Positions 62,337 to 64,000 of a stretch of 64,000 nucleotides of DNA are shown here, piece by piece. The stretch's first letter is position 1, and each line of letters opens with the position of its first letter. A model generated the notes under the pieces. It had not been told where the DNA came from, ran no database searches, and saw nothing but the letters and a program-made list of their open reading frames with translations. Made by a program: the position numbers and the translations under genes. This DNA comes from Gibbula magus (Eukaryota; Mollusca; Gastropoda; Trochida; Trochidae): contig OW388304.1 of assembly GCA_936450465.1 (NCBI GenBank), positions 12,680,708-12,744,707 on the forward strand, given 5' to 3'.

Positions 62337-64000
62337 TCTGGCAAACTGAAAAATATAAATTACAGTGTGACATTTGTTTAGGTGTAGGTTTTAGAAGCTT
62401 TGTCTCATTTGAATCATTGAGTTGAAATTCTTCTCGATAACCCATGGGTAACTCAACTAGCGTCCGAAAGAAATGCCGCCAAATCACCGAGTCAAAAACA
62501 AATACTGCCATCAGACAATGTCGACATCGATTATGAATGTTTGTGTTAAGTAGACTTTGGGTGCTGAAATCGCTATTTCAAGAATTGTTTTTTTGAAAAT
62601 GGTTTACATTCAAGTTTTAAATTGATAAAATCTGGAAAATCTTAGAACAAGCACAACAAACCAATTCACCTAATCTCACCTAATTAATGAAATTTCAAAA
62701 CGTCGATTTTAAAGGTGTGTATTTCATAAACATAATAAGATATTTTTTTCAAATATTGAAAATTTAGGTAAGTTGATTTCTGGACAAAGCTTGTATTCCA
62801 CATACATACAAGTATTCTTCAGTCATATTTCACATAGTAAATCTTGCATTGTTGTTGGTGGCGTTTCTTTTGACCTCTACCTCAGATCACATCTCATAAT
62901 ATGAACATAAATAAGGTCATATAAAGCTAGGCCCCCCAAACAATGTTCTGGTCTTGACAAAAATGATGCGATGACGCGATTTTCTTTTTACGACATTTTT
63001 TTTTCGAATGAAGAGATAAATTCCATTTTATACAAAATTCTCACCATTTAAAGTACAAATTTAGAGAATTGTTTATATAAATAAACCAAAAACACTCTTA
63101 AATATGTGTTACTATTCGAAATTGTCAATAATCTCACCCCTACACTCCATTTTCAATATCCAAAGTTTTCTGAAGCTAAAGAATTTGATTTATCTGCCCC
63201 TTTCTTTTGTTAAAACCTAGAAAACAAAATACCTGAGGCGTGGGTTTGAATCTAATGCGGGCGGAAAGCAGAAACAAATTCTTCTTTTTGGGGGCCCTAC
63301 GTTGTCTGTTTGCAAGGCAATACTTGATATTTAGATAGTGAACACATGTAACGTGGCTTTATATGGGATCAAACCATCTTCATGAGCAACTCTTCAACTC
63401 GTCCAATATCAATGTATTAACTATCCGTGGGTGATGAATTTTCCTTTGTACAATTATCTAAAATTCACTGATAAAGGATTGTTTTTAAAAGTTGGATGTC
63501 TACTCTGAATAATAGCCCTAGATATATGATGAGAATATACATTTATTTTTAACCAAAATGATACATGTATATTTTTTATATAAAATAAAGGCACGTTCAA
63601 CTGATACCAAATTTAGATGTTATATGCCACTAAACTATACTAAATTAAGTTAAAGAAGAAGTTTAAGCAATAAAATTAAAGATGAATATCATTCAACTCA
63701 TGTGTGTCAACATTATACAAGGACTTCATTACAATATTTCTTCTGGAATACTTTTGGAAATCAACTGTCATTCATCAGACGTTTACAATAATACATTACC
63801 AAAAGGAAATATGCATTTAAAAACGCTTTAAACTGTTTTGATATATTGCAAAAACTATGTTAAGTGTAGGTCTTGTATATGAGCCATTGGCCTCATTACA
63901 GATAACTCATTTGTCAAACTTTGAAGTCGGCCACCGTGATGTCAGAGTAATGTGATCCCATATGTAACTATCTTACATATGGTTACACTGGGTTGCTAGT
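62337..64000. other. Upstream flank of the methyltransferase gene
   Basis: The promoter side of the - strand gene lies here. The DNA is A/T-rich and short open frames have no recognisable content. I see no repeat or RNA gene. Confidence 0.55.

Overview
The window is eukaryotic nuclear DNA from an invertebrate animal, most likely a mollusc and probably a gastropod. It is AT-rich, with GT-AG introns of 0.2 to 12 kb, many small inverted-repeat transposons, SINEs derived from tRNA and from 5S rRNA, and micro- and minisatellites. A GTGAGTGAG-type repeat head near 16.7 kb is of a kind I associate with gastropods. The assignment rests on these repeats and on the protein families, not on a database match. 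The protein-coding content is small, about five real genes, and most short open frames in the introns are noise.

Layout. (1) 1-11.8 kb, + strand: the 3' part of a gene for an extracellular protein made of repeated Ly6/uPAR-like (three-finger) cysteine modules joined by short Ser/Thr/Pro-rich linkers. Each module is built from the same three-exon cassette. One module carries a 64-bp minisatellite that copies its exon/intron junction about 30 times. (2) 11.8-18.8 kb: spacer between two convergent genes, holding mobile-element copies and hairpins. (3) 18.8-50.5 kb, - strand: a complete 18-exon leprecan (collagen prolyl 3-hydroxylase) gene that splices to about 902 codons with all phases matching. 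It has a signal peptide, four CxxxC motifs and a C-terminal HTEL. Unusually, it holds two tandem 2-oxoglutarate/Fe(II) dioxygenase units. The first has lost the HxD iron ligands and the second is intact. (4) Intron 2 of that gene hosts a nested pair of DNA transposons (34.7-41.8 kb). The inner one carries two convergent genes, one with a HIRAN-like domain, and palindromic subterminal repeats. (5) 50.5-55.2 kb: promoter-side spacer with a perfect 76-bp-armed palindrome between microsatellites. (6) 55.2-56.3 kb, + strand: a PrdX/YbaK-type aminoacyl-tRNA deacylase gene (PRORSD1-like) with a long N-terminal extension. (7) 58.4-60.9 kb: a 42-bp minisatellite of about 60 units, open in three reading frames. 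(8) 61.0-62.3 kb, - strand: a two-exon membrane-anchored SAM-dependent methyltransferase that ends right at the minisatellite.

The genes do not form a pathway. The points worth following are the duplicated and partly dead dioxygenase in the leprecan gene, the minisatellite that multiplies a splice donor, the HIRAN-carrying transposon, and a hAT-like insertion that now forms the upstream part of a leprecan 3' splice site. Exon boundaries were read by hand from splice consensus, reading phase and remembered family sequence; no alignment or expression data were available.
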